DNA of 64,000 nucleotides. Source: Limnohabitans planktonicus II-D5. Lineage in GTDB: Bacteria > Pseudomonadota > Gammaproteobacteria > Burkholderiales > Burkholderiaceae_C. The notes beneath the pieces were generated by a model. That model worked only from the letters and a program-made list of their open reading frames with translations, had not been told where the DNA came from and searched no databases. Numbering within the stretch: the first letter of the stretch is position 1; each line of letters opens with the position of its first letter. Location of the stretch: contig NZ_LFYT02000009.1 of the NCBI RefSeq assembly GCF_001270065.2, forward strand, positions 81,068 to 145,067, in the 5' to 3' direction. The position numbers and the translations under genes were made by a program. Positions 16,192-25,045 of the stretch are shown here, piece by piece.

Positions 16192-16998
16192 TCAACTCCT
16201 GAACCGCATCCTCGTCAACGCCAACGCAATCCAGAACGACACCACCGAAAATCCCGCCAGCACCAGCACGTTGCACAGCGAATGTTCTGGCCAGCGGTCC
16301 AAAAACAGCGGGCGCACCAAGTCCACCGCCACCGACAGCGGCAGCCAGTCGGCGATCACGCGCACGAAGCCGGGCAGTTGCTCACGCGGAAAAAAGATGC
16401 CCGAGAGGAACATCATGGGTGTGAGGAACAGGGTGAAGTAGTAGGTGAAGAAGTCGTAGCCTTTGGCCAGCGCGTTGAAGATCAGGGCCATGCAGCTGAA
16501 GGTGATGCCCACGCCCAGCAGCACGGGCCAAGCCACCAGCAGCTTCCAGCTGTGGCTGATGCCCAGGGCCATCATGACCCCCAGAATGGCCGTGACGGTG
16601 AACAGTGCTTTGAAGGCGGCCCACAGCATTTCGGCCAGCACCACGTCATCGAGCCGCACCGGGGCGTTCATGATGCCGTCCCAGGTTTTTTGCACATGCA
16701 TGCGCGAGAACGCCGAGTACAGCGCCTCAAAGGTGGCCGCGTTCATGGCGCTCATGCAGATGCTGCCACTGGCCAGGAACAAGATGTAAGGCACCTTCTC
16801 GCCGCCCATCTCGATCTGCCCGACCAGCGAACCCAAGCCGTAACCAAAGGCCACCAACCACATGAGCGGCTCGGCGATGTTGCCCACCAGGCTGGGGATG
16901 GCGAGTTTTTTCCAGACCAACCAGTTGCGCTGAAAGACGGGCCACCAGCGCATGGACAGGCGGGGTGCGGCCCAGATGTTGTTTTGAATTTGACTCAT
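16192..16998 (-). CDS. ABC-2 type permease, NodJ-like
   Basis: A 268-residue membrane protein of the ABC-2 exporter family with about six hydrophobic segments and the typical central stretch FFTYYFTLFLTPMMFLSGIFFP. It pairs with the ATPase encoded 2 bp upstream to form an exporter. NodIJ of rhizobia exports lipo-chitin signals, but similar pairs are common in non-symbiotic betaproteobacteria, where the substrate is unknown. Its 3' end was copied twice into the accessory region downstream (14299-14630 and 15282-15421). Confidence 0.9.
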   Translation of the reverse strand: MSQIQNNIWAAPRLSMRWWPVFQRNWLVWKKLAIPSLVGNIAEPLMWLVAFGYGLGSLVGQIEMGGEKVPYILFLASGSICMSAMNAATFEALYSAFSRMHVQKTWDGIMNAPVRLDDVVLAEMLWAAFKALFTVTAILGVMMALGISHSWKLLVAWPVLLGVGITFSCMALIFNALAKGYDFFTYYFTLFLTPMMFLSGIFFPREQLPGFVRVIADWLPLSVAVDLVRPLFLDRWPEHSLCNVLVLAGFSVVSFWIALALTRMRFRS

Positions 16999-17000
16999 GA

Positions 17001-17930
17001 TCAGCCTTCCTCTCGGATCTGGCGTCCGGTCAATTTCAAGAACAGGTCTTCCAGGTTGGAAGGTCGGTGCAGCGTGCGCAGCGTGGGCCAGGCCTCCAGC
17101 GCGTGCATCAGCGCTCGGCTGTCTTGGGTGTAGAAGAACACCGTTTCACCGCTGACCTCGATGCGCCCGGCCAGCGCTTTCAAGCTGGCTTCTTGCGCCA
17201 GCGTGACCGCGCCTTGGCCAAAGACTTCCACGACTTCAGGCTCCAGGTGCTCGGCGATCAGGTCGCGGGGCTTGCCTTCGGCGATCTTGCGGCCTTGGTC
17301 CAGCACCAAAAGTCGACTGCACAGGCGCTCGGCCTCGTCCATGAAGTGGGTGGTGAGCAAGATGGATTTGCCCTCTTGCAGCAGCACCTGCAACCGCTCC
17401 CACATGAGGTGCCGCGCCTGCGGGTCCAGGCCCGTGGTGGGCTCGTCCAGCATCAAGAGTTGCGGGTGGTTGATGAGGGCCCGCGACAGGCTCAAGCGCC
17501 GTTTCATGCCGCCCGACAACTCGCCCGGTTTGGCCTTGGCTTTGTGGCTCAGGGCACCGAATTCGAGCAACTGGGGAATGCGCTCGCGGATCACGGCGTC
17601 GGGCAGGCCGAAGTAGCGGCCAAAGACCAAAAGGTTTTCTTCCGCGGTGAAGTCCGGGTCCAGCGTGTCCATCTGCGCCACCACGCCCAGGCGGGCTTTG
17701 ATGGCCAAGGCGTCTTGGGGCATTTGCAAACCGTCGAAATAACGGATTTCACCGCCATCGGGCTGCGACAAGCCCAGGCACATGCGCAGTGTGGTGGTTT
17801 TGCCCGCGCCGTTGGGGCCGATCACGCCCAGGCATTCACCGGGCTCGATGTGGAAAGACAGGTCGTTGACCACCGTGGCGTCGCCGTAGCGCTTGACCAA
17901 GTGTTCGACCGAAAGCAATGGGGTGTTCAT
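17001..17930 (-). CDS. ABC exporter ATP-binding protein, NodI-like
   Basis: A 309-residue ATPase with Walker A GPNGAGKTTT, signature LSGGMKRRLSL, Walker B LLMLDEPTTGLD and H-loop TTHFMDEAERL. The roughly 90-residue C-terminal domain ending in NLEDLFLKLTGR is the type found in DrrA/NodI exporters. It is the first gene of a two-gene operon with the permease and is divergent from psd, with a repeat cluster in the shared upstream region. Confidence 0.92.
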   Translation of the reverse strand: MNTPLLSVEHLVKRYGDATVVNDLSFHIEPGECLGVIGPNGAGKTTTLRMCLGLSQPDGGEIRYFDGLQMPQDALAIKARLGVVAQMDTLDPDFTAEENLLVFGRYFGLPDAVIRERIPQLLEFGALSHKAKAKPGELSGGMKRRLSLSRALINHPQLLMLDEPTTGLDPQARHLMWERLQVLLQEGKSILLTTHFMDEAERLCSRLLVLDQGRKIAEGKPRDLIAEHLEPEVVEVFGQGAVTLAQEASLKALAGRIEVSGETVFFYTQDSRALMHALEAWPTLRTLHRPSNLEDLFLKLTGRQIREEG

Positions 17931-17964
17931 GCCCCGGATTGTGCCCTGCCCCCGGGCGGTATTT

Positions 17965-18160
17965 GTAGGTCGGCGGCTTCAGCCCCGACATGAACCTGCG
18001 ACACAGTGGACATTGTCGGAGCTGAAGCTACCGACCTACGGGGATATCTGTAGGTCGGCGGCTTTAGCCCCGACATGGACCTGCGTCACAGCGGACATTG
18101 TCGGACCTGAAGGTACCGACCTACGGGGATATCTGTAGGTCGGCGGCTTCTACCCCGACA
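17965..18160. repeat. Paired-hairpin repeat cluster 1 (five hairpins)
   Basis: Five copies of a GTCGG...CCGAC hairpin alternate in orientation (about 17965, 18014, 18049, 18099 and 18135), giving a direct repeat of about 85 bp. Inner stems differ between copies: GGCT/AGCC, AGC/GCT and ACC/GGT. This fills the 304-bp divergent gap between the NodI-like gene and psd. The last copy (GGCTTCTACCCC) has lost part of its inner pairing. Confidence 0.85.
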
Positions 18161-18234
18161 TGGACCAGCGCCAGAGCCCCTTCGGCTGCCCGATAAAATC
18201 AAGCCCTTCTCTTGAACCGCACCCGCGGCCTCTT

Positions 18235-19092
18235 ATGTCCAGCTCCTTTTCTGACCGCCTGGCAGTTTTGCCGCAATACATGATTCCAAAACAAGCCCTG
18301 ACCGCCTTTGCAGGCTGGGTGGCGGGCAGCCAATGGGGGGGTGCCACGACCGGCATCATCAACTGGTTCGTCAAGCGCTACAACGTGAACATGAGCGAAG
18401 CGGCCAACCCGGACACGGCCAGCTACAAGAGCTTCAACGAATTTTTCACCCGCCCCTTGCGCGGCGATGCGCGTCCGCTGGCTGCGGCTGATTTTGTGAG
18501 CCCGGTGGACGGTGCCATCAGCCAGTGCGGCCCGATTTCTGGCGATCAGGTGTTTCAGGCCAAAGGCCACCGCTACAGCACACGCGCCTTGGTGGGTGGC
18601 GACGTCGCATTAGCTGCCCAGTTTCAAGACGGCGAATTTGCCACCCTTTACCTGAGCCCACGCGACTACCACCGCATCCACATGCCTTGCGCGGGGCAGC
18701 TCACGCGCATGATTTACGTGCCGGGCGATTTGTTCTCGGTGAACCCGACCACCGCACGCGGTGTGCCGGGGCTGTTTGCACGCAACGAACGCGTGGTGTG
18801 TGTTTTTGAAGGCGAGCACGGCCCGTTTGTCATGGTGCTGGTGGGAGCCACCATTGTGGGCAGCATGGCCACCGTGTGGCACGGGGTGGTCAACCCGCCG
18901 CGCCCGGGCACGGTACGCGAGTGGACCTACGAGATGGGCAACATCGCCCTGGCCCAAGGCGAAGAGATGGGCCGCTTTTTGCTCGGCTCCACCGTGGTGA
19001 TGCTGTTCCCCAAAGGGGTGATGCAGTTCAACAAGGACTGGACACCGGCCCGCCCGATCGTGATGGGCGAGGCCATGGGCAGTTTGGGCTAA
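18235..19092 (+). CDS. psd: Phosphatidylserine decarboxylase proenzyme
   Basis: A 285-residue enzyme that turns phosphatidylserine into phosphatidylethanolamine at the inner membrane. The self-cleavage site is LGST, with Ser252 becoming the pyruvoyl group of the alpha chain. Other family marks are DYHRIHMP, with the conserved His, and SPVDGAIS. The length fits the standard bacterial Psd. The ATG at 18235 is chosen because the family start follows it; an upstream ATG at 18160 would extend into the hairpin cluster. Confidence 0.95.
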   Translation: MSSSFSDRLAVLPQYMIPKQALTAFAGWVAGSQWGGATTGIINWFVKRYNVNMSEAANPDTASYKSFNEFFTRPLRGDARPLAAADFVSPVDGAISQCGPISGDQVFQAKGHRYSTRALVGGDVALAAQFQDGEFATLYLSPRDYHRIHMPCAGQLTRMIYVPGDLFSVNPTTARGVPGLFARNERVVCVFEGEHGPFVMVLVGATIVGSMATVWHGVVNPPRPGTVREWTYEMGNIALAQGEEMGRFLLGSTVVMLFPKGVMQFNKDWTPARPIVMGEAMGSLG

Positions 19093-19122
19093 TCTGCGCT
19101 TCAGCCTTCTGCCGGAGACATT

Positions 19123-19463
19123 GTCGGACTCTTCGAGTACCGACCTACGATGTCACCCGTAGGTCGGTGGTCGAAGACCCCGACATATCTCGGCCGGGTG
19201 GCTATGCCTATTTGGGCTGCGGTGGTCAATCCATCAAATGTCGGACTCTTCGAGTACCGACCTACGGTGAGGCACGATGTCGAGTACCGACGGTGAGGCA
19301 CGTTGTTACCCGTAGGTCGGTGGTCGAAGACCCCGACATATCTTTGGACACCCTGGGTGCCCAAAACAGGACGCTGGGTGGGCGGACATGTGTCGGACTC
19401 TGCGAGTGCCGACCTACGATGAGGCACGTTGTTGCCCGTAGGTCGGCGGTCGAAGACCCCGAC
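19123..19463. repeat. Paired-hairpin repeat cluster 2
   Basis: Three A/B hairpin pairs (about 19123-19187, 19240-19340 and 19392-19463), each an ACTC/GAGT hairpin followed by a GGTC/GACC hairpin in inverted orientation. A partial extra arm lies at about 19277. The cluster fills the convergent gap between psd and the uracil-DNA glycosylase gene, so the hairpins may also act as transcription ends. Confidence 0.85.
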
Positions 19464-19470
19464 GTGATCT

Positions 19471-20409
19471 TCAGCCTTTGACCACCTTGAGCGCCAGCAC
19501 CAGATCGGCCCAGGCTTTGGCTTTGTCGGCGGGGTTGCGCAGCAAATAGCTGGGGTGGTAGGTCACGACCACCGGCACGCCTTGGCAGTCGTGAACCTGG
19601 CCGCGCAGTTTGCCAAGAGGTTCGGTGCTTTGCAGCAGCGATTGCACGGCAAAACGGCCCATGGCCAGGATCACTTTGGGTTTGACCAGGGCGACCTGAC
19701 GCATCAGGTAGGGGGCACAGGTGGCCACTTCGGCGGGTGTCGGGTTGCGGGGGATGGCGGGACGACACTTGAGGGCGTTGGCGATGTAGACGCCAGACCC
19801 GCTCTCGTCCTGCCGGTTGAGACCCACTGCTTTGAGCATGTTGTCGAGCAATTGACCCGACTGGCCGACGAAGGGCTTGCCTTGCGCGTCTTCCTCTTCG
19901 TCGGGGGCTTCGCCCACCACCATCCAGTCGGCCTGAACATGGCCCATGCCAAAGACAGTGTTCTTGCGTTCCGTGCACAAGGCGCAGGCCTGGCAGGTCG
20001 CCACGGTGCCTTGCAAGGCTGCCCAGTCCATGCGGTCAATGCCTTCTGCCAAGGGCTGGGCCTGCACTGCCGCCGATGCCGCAGGCGCTGTCGAAGCTGG
20101 GGCTGCAGCGGGGCCAACGGGTGCATGCCTGCTGTGTGCCGCTCTCGCCGCCACCTCGGGTGCTGACATGGGCGTCATGGCGGGGTCCGCTGCCGAAGTC
20201 CTTGCAGCATCAGATGGTGCAAGCCGTGCATCGCCTTGCTGTGCAAGGGCCTGAGCGCCGCTCTGGGGTGCCGTTTCTGCAGTTGAGGTGTCAGCAGCTG
20301 GCCTGGACAGCTCCGACGCCTTGGGCCACCAGACGCGCACACCCATCTCGGCCAGCATGGCGCGTTGGCGGTCGTCCAGGTCAAATCGGGTGGGGTCGGT
20401 CATGTCCAT
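19471..20409 (-). CDS. Uracil-DNA glycosylase, family 4 type
   Basis: A 312-residue DNA-repair enzyme that removes uracil from DNA. The C-terminal 200 residues carry the family motifs: GEAPDEEED (catalytic loop), HPSYLLR (minor-groove loop) and four cysteines for a 4Fe-4S cluster (CQACALC, then KCRP and TCAPY). The N-terminal 110 residues are an Ala/Pro-rich, low-complexity extension common in betaproteobacterial homologues. I use the ATG at 20409; a TTG lies three codons upstream and an ATG two codons downstream. It begins 60 bp after rimI and may share its transcript. Confidence 0.9.
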   Translation of the reverse strand: MDMTDPTRFDLDDRQRAMLAEMGVRVWWPKASELSRPAADTSTAETAPQSGAQALAQQGDARLAPSDAARTSAADPAMTPMSAPEVAARAAHSRHAPVGPAAAPASTAPAASAAVQAQPLAEGIDRMDWAALQGTVATCQACALCTERKNTVFGMGHVQADWMVVGEAPDEEEDAQGKPFVGQSGQLLDNMLKAVGLNRQDESGSGVYIANALKCRPAIPRNPTPAEVATCAPYLMRQVALVKPKVILAMGRFAVQSLLQSTEPLGKLRGQVHDCQGVPVVVTYHPSYLLRNPADKAKAWADLVLALKVVKG

Positions 20410-20469
20410 TTGTTTCAAAATTCATGCGCAGCGTCTCTGGCGGTCAAGTGCAAAAGCGGCAGGGGCCCT

Positions 20470-20985
20470 TCACAGCGGCAGACTCATCACCACAGCATGT
20501 TCGCGCTGCTGGCGGTCCAGGGGATAGTAATCCTTGCGCAGGCCGACGCGGCGAAAGCCATAGCGCTCATACACATGCATGGCACGGGCGTTGCTCTGGC
20601 GCACTTCGAGCCACAGCACTTTGGCGCCTTGGCTGCGCGACCACAGTGACAAGGCATCCAGCATCATGTGGCCCCAACCTTGCCCTTGCCAGGCCGGTGC
20701 CACGGTGATGTTGAGCAGGTGCATTTCTTCCACGCCATGCATGGCCAAAAAGTAGCCCAGCAATTCGCCTTCGAACCACAGGCACTGGGCGTCAAACAAC
20801 GGATTGAGGGAATCCCGAAAATTGCCCCGCGACCAAGGGTGGCTGTAGGCGGTTTGTTCGATGGCCAGCACGGCATCCAGATCGTCGTGCGTCATGGTGC
20901 GCAAGGTGACCGCGTTGCGCATGGCCTCGCACGGCGGCTGCTCGGGCTGAAGTGGCGACTGCGCTTGTCCCATGTCCACGCTCAT
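20470..20985 (-). CDS. rimI: Ribosomal protein bS18 alanine N-acetyltransferase
   Basis: A 171-residue GNAT-fold acetyltransferase. Visible marks are the acetyl-CoA loop VAPAWQGQGWGHMML (the Q/R-x-x-G-x-G/A pattern), EVRQSNARAMHVYERYGF and the N-terminal AIEQTAYSHPWS, which is typical of RimI. RimI acetylates the N-terminus of ribosomal protein S18. It follows tsaB with an ATGA overlap, and the tsaB-rimI pairing is widely conserved, supporting the name. Confidence 0.9.
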   Translation of the reverse strand: MSVDMGQAQSPLQPEQPPCEAMRNAVTLRTMTHDDLDAVLAIEQTAYSHPWSRGNFRDSLNPLFDAQCLWFEGELLGYFLAMHGVEEMHLLNITVAPAWQGQGWGHMMLDALSLWSRSQGAKVLWLEVRQSNARAMHVYERYGFRRVGLRKDYYPLDRQQREHAVVMSLPL

Positions 20986-21764
20986 GGATTGGCTGCGGCG
21001 CGGGTGGCAGCAAGAGCTTGGGCCTGGGCCTTCAGGGCTTCGCGCTCGGCGGTGGTGTTGGCCACTTTGTCGCGGATGTACAGCGGCATGGCCTGATCGG
21101 CAGGCACGGCCAGCCCCTGCGCCCACAAGGCGGGCGCCAATCGCAACAAGGCCGCAGCGGTGGGCAAGGCCACGCAATGCGGCCCTTGCGGCAGGCGTTC
21201 CCCATAAGCGGCAAACGCATTGCCTGCCAACAAAACAGGCTTGTCCTGCGGGCTGTGAATTTTTTCGGGGGCGCTGACCTGCAAAGCAGAGACTTCTTGC
21301 CAGTTGCCCTGAACTGGCTCGCCCACTTCGGTCGTGGGCTGCCAACGGTAGGCCGCGCTGTAGACCTCATCCATGCGCGCATCGAGCAAGGCCAGCACCG
21401 TCAGCGGCGCATCGCTCTGAATATGCCCGGCCTGGCATTGCTCGAACCGGGCGTCTTCGGCCACGGCCAGCAAGGTGTCCACTGGCAGCACCGGAATGTC
21501 GGCACCAAAAGCCAAGCCTTGCGCCACCGCGCAAGCCGTGCGCAAACCTGTAAATGAACCCGGACCCCGGCCAAACACCACGGCGTCCAGTTGCGGCAAG
21601 GTCAAACCCGCCTCGGCCAGCATGGCCAGCACCGCAGGAATCAGGCCGCTGGACGCCTGTGCGCCACCGGGCAAGGTTTGCGTCCAGAGCCGATCGCCTC
21701 GGGCCACGCCCAAAGACAGCACATCGGTGCTGGTGTCAAAGGCCAGCCAGTTGTGCGCTCTCAT
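20982..21764 (-). CDS. tsaB: tRNA t6A biosynthesis protein TsaB
   Basis: A 260-residue member of the ASKHA fold. The N-terminus AFDTSTDVLSLGV and the motif GRGPGSFTGLRTACAVAQGLAF near residue 75 are diagnostic. TsaB scaffolds the TsaD-TsaE complex that adds threonylcarbamoyl to A37 of tRNAs reading ANN codons. The partner TsaC/Sua5, which makes the activated intermediate, is encoded at 26885-27883. It overlaps both neighbours by 4 bp (ATGA), in the order transporter-tsaB-rimI. Confidence 0.93.
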   Translation of the reverse strand: MRAHNWLAFDTSTDVLSLGVARGDRLWTQTLPGGAQASSGLIPAVLAMLAEAGLTLPQLDAVVFGRGPGSFTGLRTACAVAQGLAFGADIPVLPVDTLLAVAEDARFEQCQAGHIQSDAPLTVLALLDARMDEVYSAAYRWQPTTEVGEPVQGNWQEVSALQVSAPEKIHSPQDKPVLLAGNAFAAYGERLPQGPHCVALPTAAALLRLAPALWAQGLAVPADQAMPLYIRDKVANTTAEREALKAQAQALAATRAAANP

Positions 21765-22720
21765 GGCTTGGCCCCCCCAGCTGGCTTGGCTTGGCGCACA
21801 CCAAACAAGATGCCGCCAGTCACCAGCGCCAGCCCGGCCAGCAAGTTCCAATGCATGGGCTCGCCCAACAACCAGACCGCGCCCATGGCCGACAGACCCG
21901 GCACCAGGGCGGTGATCATGGTCGAGCGCACGGGCCCGAAGTGGCGCACCATCTGCGTGAAGGTGATGCCAGAAATCACCACCGAGCCGCCGCCCTGGAA
22001 AGCGGCCTGAAACAGAAACTCGGTCCACGGGGCCTGATGTAGATGTGTGGGCAAGACACCCCCGGTAATCAAGGCCAGATAAAGCGGCACAAAGCCCACG
22101 AAGGCAAACGCCGTGATCGCCATGGTGGCACGCACTGCGTCCAGGCCGTAACGGCGCACGGTGACGCTGTAACCCGACCAACACAAGGCCGCCGTCATGA
22201 AGAGCAGATCGCCCTTCCAGACCTCGCCGCCCTCAAAGGCCTTGAGCAGGCTGACCCCACCCACCAGCAAATCGCCCAGCACAATGAGCCCCAGGCCCAC
22301 GGCGCGCGAAGATGACACTTTTTCACGCAGCACCAGCCAGGCCAGCAAAGTCGTCCACAGCGGCAAGCTGCCCGGCATCAAGACAGAAGCATGGGCTGCT
22401 GGCGCAAAAAAGAAGCCGCTGTAGGCCAGCACCGCATACAGCAATCCCCCCAGCAACCCGGCTTGCACCGTGGGCGCCAGCGGCAAGGGCGACAGCCCCA
22501 AAAGCGAGCCGACCTTCTCGCCCCGCTGACGGGCAGGCCGCATCAGCCACCAGGCCCAGGGCAAAAGCACACAGCTGGCCCCCAGAATGCGGGCCAGCGC
22601 AATGTCCAGAGGAAGCAGCCCCCGCGAAGCCGAGGCGCGGGCAATGACAATGAAGCCGGTCCAGATGAGCACCGTGATGACCGCCGAGACCAAGCCCACG
22701 GTTTTTGAAGAAAATCGCAT
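21761..22720 (-). CDS. EamA-family (DMT) transporter
   Basis: A 319-residue membrane protein with about ten hydrophobic segments forming two EamA repeats; the second repeat ends in GLALVTGGILFG. Such proteins export amino acids or other metabolites, or import nucleotide precursors, and the substrate is not predictable. The ATG at 22720 is chosen because an earlier ATG adds a non-hydrophobic leader. First gene of a tightly overlapping operon with tsaB and rimI. Confidence 0.87.
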   Translation of the reverse strand: MRFSSKTVGLVSAVITVLIWTGFIVIARASASRGLLPLDIALARILGASCVLLPWAWWLMRPARQRGEKVGSLLGLSPLPLAPTVQAGLLGGLLYAVLAYSGFFFAPAAHASVLMPGSLPLWTTLLAWLVLREKVSSSRAVGLGLIVLGDLLVGGVSLLKAFEGGEVWKGDLLFMTAALCWSGYSVTVRRYGLDAVRATMAITAFAFVGFVPLYLALITGGVLPTHLHQAPWTEFLFQAAFQGGGSVVISGITFTQMVRHFGPVRSTMITALVPGLSAMGAVWLLGEPMHWNLLAGLALVTGGILFGVRQAKPAGGAKP

Positions 22721-22764
22721 GGGCGCAATGATACGTGGCTGGCCTGCCGCCCCATCGACCATAC

Positions 22765-23007
22765 GTCGGACTCTTCGAGTGCCGACCTACAAGTCCTTGC
22801 CGTAGGTCGGCGGTCGAAGACCCCGACATGGGTCCTGCGCCGAAGCGGCCAAACCTCGGACTCTTCGAGTGCCGATCCACAAGTCCTTACCGTAGGTCGG
22901 CGGTCGAAGACCCCGACATGGGTCCTGCGCCGAAGCGGCCAAACGTCGGACTCTTCGAGTGCCGATCTACAAGTCCTTACCGTAGGTCGGCACTCGAAGA
23001 CCCCGAC
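22765..23007. repeat. Paired-hairpin repeat cluster 3 (three 90-bp units)
   Basis: Three direct 90-bp units start at 22765, 22855 and 22945. Each has an ACTC/GAGT hairpin, an 11-bp spacer and an inverted GGTC/GACC hairpin, then a spacer GGTCCTGCGCCGAAGCGGCC. In the last unit the second hairpin reads ACTC...GACC and loses its inner pairing. The cluster fills the divergent gap between the EamA gene and the PBP4 gene. Confidence 0.9.
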
Positions 23008-23058
23008 ATGGGTCCTGCGCCGAAGCCCATATCTCCCGCAGACCGCTAGACTTGGGCG

Positions 23059-24675
23059 ATGTTGTTTTGTCTCTCCGCTCACCACCCCCACGCACGCAAG
23101 CCAACACCCGGGCGCTGCTGGCAACCTGTGCGCGCTGCGTGGCTGGCCTTGGGGCTGAGCTTGTGCGCGCTTTGGACGCATGCTGCACAGGAAACGTCAC
23201 CCATCCCAAGCCGCACACATCGCACGGCAGCGCCCCACCACCTGCCCCCGGCCGTTTTGCAGGCACTGCGCCAGGCTCAGGTGCCGCCTTCGGCCATCAG
23301 CGTGCAAGTCAGCCCCATCTCTGCCCCCAGCATGGTTGCTGTTTCGGCTCCTGGCCCCACCCCGGACTTGCCCCGCTTGGCCCACCGCGCTGCTGAGACC
23401 ATGAACCCGGCATCGGTCATGAAGCTGATCACCACCTATGCCGGTTTGTCGCTGCTGGGGCCTCAATACGTCTGGCGCAACCGCGTTTATACCGACGGGC
23501 CGGTGCAAGCCGGTGTGTTGCACGGCAACCTGATCTTGCGCGGCAGTGGCGACCCCAAACTGGTGGTCGAGCGCTTGCAGGACTGGATGGCCCAGATCAA
23601 CGCAGCCGGGGTGCGTGAGGTGCGCGGCGACATCCTGCTGGACCGCAGCGTATTTGACGTCAGCCCGCGCAGCGAGCCCTTTGACGACGAGCCGCTGCGC
23701 CCCTACAACGTGAGCCCTGATGGCTTGCTGCTGAATTTCAAGGCCGTGATTTACACCTTCAGCCCGGATGTGGCCGCAGGCCTGGTGCGTGTGCGCTACG
23801 AGCCTCCGTTGGCGGGCTTTGAAGTGCCCCAAGAATTGCCTTTGAGCACAGGCCCTTGCAACGACTGGCGCCGACAGCTGCAGGCCGACTTCAGCCAGTC
23901 GCAAGCGGCACGGTTTGCGGGCACTTACGCCGCCAGCTGCGGCGAGCGGTCCTGGCCCGTGGCTTTTGCAGCGCCCGAAGCCTATGCCCCGCAACTGATC
24001 CTCGCCCTGTGGCTGGCCTCTGGTGGGCGCCTGACGGGTCAGGTGCGCGATGGCACGGTGCCCGCACGGGCGCGCTTGCTGCTGGAGGCACCCTCACTGC
24101 CGCTGACCGAGGTGATGGCCGACATCAACAAGTTGTCCAACAACGTGATGGCGCAGCAGTTGTTTTTGACGCTTTCGAGCAATCTGGGTGCCCCGGGCCG
24201 GTTTGAGGCTTCGCGTTTGCGTGTGCTGCGCTGGTGGCGATCGGAATTTGCGGGGCTGCCAGAGCCCGTGCTGGACAACGGCTCGGGCCTGTCACGCATC
24301 GAGCGGAGCACCGCCCAAGCGCTCACCGCCTTGCTGCACGCGGCCAGCGCCAGCCCGCATGCCCAGGCGTTTCAAAATTCTCTGGCCATTGCGGGTGTGG
24401 ATGGCACGGCGGCGCGCTTGCGTGAACGCCAGCCGAATTCACCCGTGATCGGGCAGGCCTGGCTCAAGACCGGCTCCTTGCGCGATGTGGCCTCGGTGGC
24501 CGGTTATGTGCAGGGCCAAAGCGGCCAGCGCTACAGCGTAGTCGCCATCATCAACCACCCCAACGCCAACCAGGCCCGCCCGGCGCTGGACGCCCTGCTG
24601 GAATGGGCGGTACGTGACACAAACAACCCGGCCACCGCTTCCAACGCCTTGCGGCCCGCGAGAATCAAACCATGA
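23059..24675 (+). CDS. dacB: D-alanyl-D-alanine carboxypeptidase/endopeptidase, PBP4 type
   Basis: A 538-residue periplasmic serine peptidase of class C. The three active-site motifs are visible: SxxK as SVMK in NPASVMKLITT (about residue 120), SxN as SNN in KLSNNVMAQQ (about 360), and KTG in WLKTGSLRDV (about 475). The long insert between the first two motifs is typical of PBP4. It trims and cleaves peptidoglycan cross-links. A signal peptide with an AWLALGLSLCAL core ends near THAAQ. Its stop overlaps the start of the SemiSWEET gene. Confidence 0.94.
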   Translation: MLFCLSAHHPHARKPTPGRCWQPVRAAWLALGLSLCALWTHAAQETSPIPSRTHRTAAPHHLPPAVLQALRQAQVPPSAISVQVSPISAPSMVAVSAPGPTPDLPRLAHRAAETMNPASVMKLITTYAGLSLLGPQYVWRNRVYTDGPVQAGVLHGNLILRGSGDPKLVVERLQDWMAQINAAGVREVRGDILLDRSVFDVSPRSEPFDDEPLRPYNVSPDGLLLNFKAVIYTFSPDVAAGLVRVRYEPPLAGFEVPQELPLSTGPCNDWRRQLQADFSQSQAARFAGTYAASCGERSWPVAFAAPEAYAPQLILALWLASGGRLTGQVRDGTVPARARLLLEAPSLPLTEVMADINKLSNNVMAQQLFLTLSSNLGAPGRFEASRLRVLRWWRSEFAGLPEPVLDNGSGLSRIERSTAQALTALLHAASASPHAQAFQNSLAIAGVDGTAARLRERQPNSPVIGQAWLKTGSLRDVASVAGYVQGQSGQRYSVVAIINHPNANQARPALDALLEWAVRDTNNPATASNALRPARIKP

Positions 24676-24926
24676 ACCTGATCGACTGGGTCGGCACAGC
24701 GGCCGCTATCTTGACCACCGCCAGCTTTGTGCCGCAGGCTTGGCACACCTTCCGCACCCGTGACGTGAGCGGCATCTCCTTGGGCATGTACAGCTTGTTC
24801 ACCGTGGGCGTGGCCTTGTGGCTGGTGTACGGCGTGCTGATGATGGCCTGGCCCATCATCATCGCCAACATCATCACCACCAGCCTGGCGCTGATGATTT
24901 GGGTTATGAAAATAAGATTCAAATAG
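24672..24926 (+). CDS. SemiSWEET-type sugar transporter (PQ-loop)
   Basis: An 84-residue protein with three membrane segments and the PQ-loop signature TTASFVPQAWHTFRTRDVSGIS, the half-size bacterial version of SWEET sugar carriers that works as a dimer. The conserved Trp-Leu-x-Tyr-Gly segment (LWLVYGVLM) is present. It overlaps dacB by 4 bp (ATGA) and is probably translated together with it. Substrate unknown. Confidence 0.9.
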   Translation: MNLIDWVGTAAAILTTASFVPQAWHTFRTRDVSGISLGMYSLFTVGVALWLVYGVLMMAWPIIIANIITTSLALMIWVMKIRFK

Positions 24927-24999
24927 TTTTAATAGTCAATATACAAAGAGTCTGTCGGTACATATACCAATGCGATAAGCGGCTATTCCTCCTAAGATG

Positions 25000-25027
25000 T
25001 CAAAAAAGAACAGTCGTTCTTTTTTGA
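25000..25027. promoter_or_regulatory. 12-bp stem-loop upstream of the GDSL lipoprotein gene
   Basis: TCAAAAAAGAAC and GTTCTTTTTTGA form a perfect 12-bp stem with a 4-base loop. It ends 19 bp before the start codon and just before the ribosome site AGGAGA. It could be the end of the dacB-SemiSWEET transcript, an operator, or a structure controlling translation. The stem is AT-rich, so a classic terminator is not certain. Confidence 0.5.
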
Positions 25028-25045
25028 AACAACAGGAGACAAACG

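Noticed and set aside
22765..23007. Regular 90-bp repeats that could be taken for a CRISPR array (also 63198-63997)
   Set aside because: The would-be spacers are themselves repeated (GGTCCTGCGCCGAAGCGGCC and similar), units contain two inverted hairpins, and no cas genes are near.
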